Of a stretch of DNA of 6,589 nt, positions 6,540-6,589 are shown in pieces. The notes beneath the pieces are model-generated. The model did not search any database and was not told the DNA's origin. It was given only the letters and a program-made list of their open reading frames with translations. This stretch comes from Candidatus Hydrogenedentota bacterium (GTDB lineage Bacteria > Hydrogenedentota > Hydrogenedentia > Hydrogenedentales > SLHB01), in the NCBI GenBank assembly GCA_003552765.1, contig PUOI01000308.1, forward strand, positions 1 to 6,589, read 5' to 3'. Numbering within the stretch: position 1 is the first letter of the stretch; every line of letters begins with the position of its first letter. Made by a program: the position numbers and the translations under genes.

Positions 6540-6589
6540 CTACTCCTGCGTAAACGCGTCGGCCCAAGCCTCAATCTGCGCCTCTTCCG
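6540..6589 (-). CDS. 3' end of an unidentified minus-strand gene (5' part outside window)
   Basis: The minus strand reads EEAQIEAWADAFTQE then TAG (stop at 6540-6542) from the window edge, an acidic amphipathic helix-like tail in the frame that stays open. Fifteen residues are too few to identify a family. Its stop lies 45 nt upstream of the DUF6807 start with a good ribosome binding site in between, which makes a shared operon likely. The other two minus-strand frames carry or soon meet stops, which supports this frame modestly. Confidence 0.5.
   Translation of the reverse strand, partial: EEAQIEAWADAFTQE

Overview
The window looks like bacterial chromosome of moderately high G+C from an environmental, probably uncultured, Gram-negative lineage. 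Two secreted or periplasmic polysaccharide-type proteins (an alginate-lyase-like enzyme and a DUF6807 protein) and intergenic DNA crowded with palindromic repeats are typical of Planctomycetota, Hydrogenedentota and related groups. That placement is an impression from gene content and repeat style, not a phylogenetic result.

Layout: (1) Positions 1-111 hold the last 36 codons of a plus-strand bacterial sugar transferase, the priming enzyme of exopolysaccharide synthesis, so an EPS or O-antigen locus probably lies to the left. (2) Positions 112-842 hold no gene I can support. They hold at least five kinds of palindromic element, the largest being a compound inverted repeat (373-576) whose two 91-nt arms each carry three hairpins, with compensatory base changes between the arms. 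(3) Positions 843-1673 (+) encode a membrane-anchored TPR-like protein of unknown function. (4) Positions 1685-3912 (-) are a zwf-pgl pair: glucose-6-phosphate dehydrogenase followed, with a 16-nt overlap, by 6-phosphogluconolactonase. This is the oxidative entry to the pentose phosphate and Entner-Doudoroff pathways. (5) Positions 4085-6494 (-) encode an exported alginate-lyase-family protein and, upstream of it in transcription order, an exported DUF6807 ('PmoA family') protein. The last 15 codons of a further minus-strand gene lie at the right edge, 45 nt upstream of the DUF6807 gene.

The right-hand genes read as a small glycan-processing cluster: cleavage of a uronic-acid polymer outside the cytoplasm, plus a DUF6807 protein of unknown chemistry. 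The zwf-pgl pair is co-oriented just downstream and makes 6-phosphogluconate in the cytoplasm. Uronate catabolism and 6-phosphogluconate can meet at KDPG in the Entner-Doudoroff route, but nothing here proves the two groups are co-regulated. The TPR gene converges on pgl with only 11 nt between stop codons.

I see no CRISPR array, tRNA, rRNA, transposase or phage gene. The most unusual structure is the covarying compound palindrome at 373-576, which resembles a paired REP/BIME-type element.
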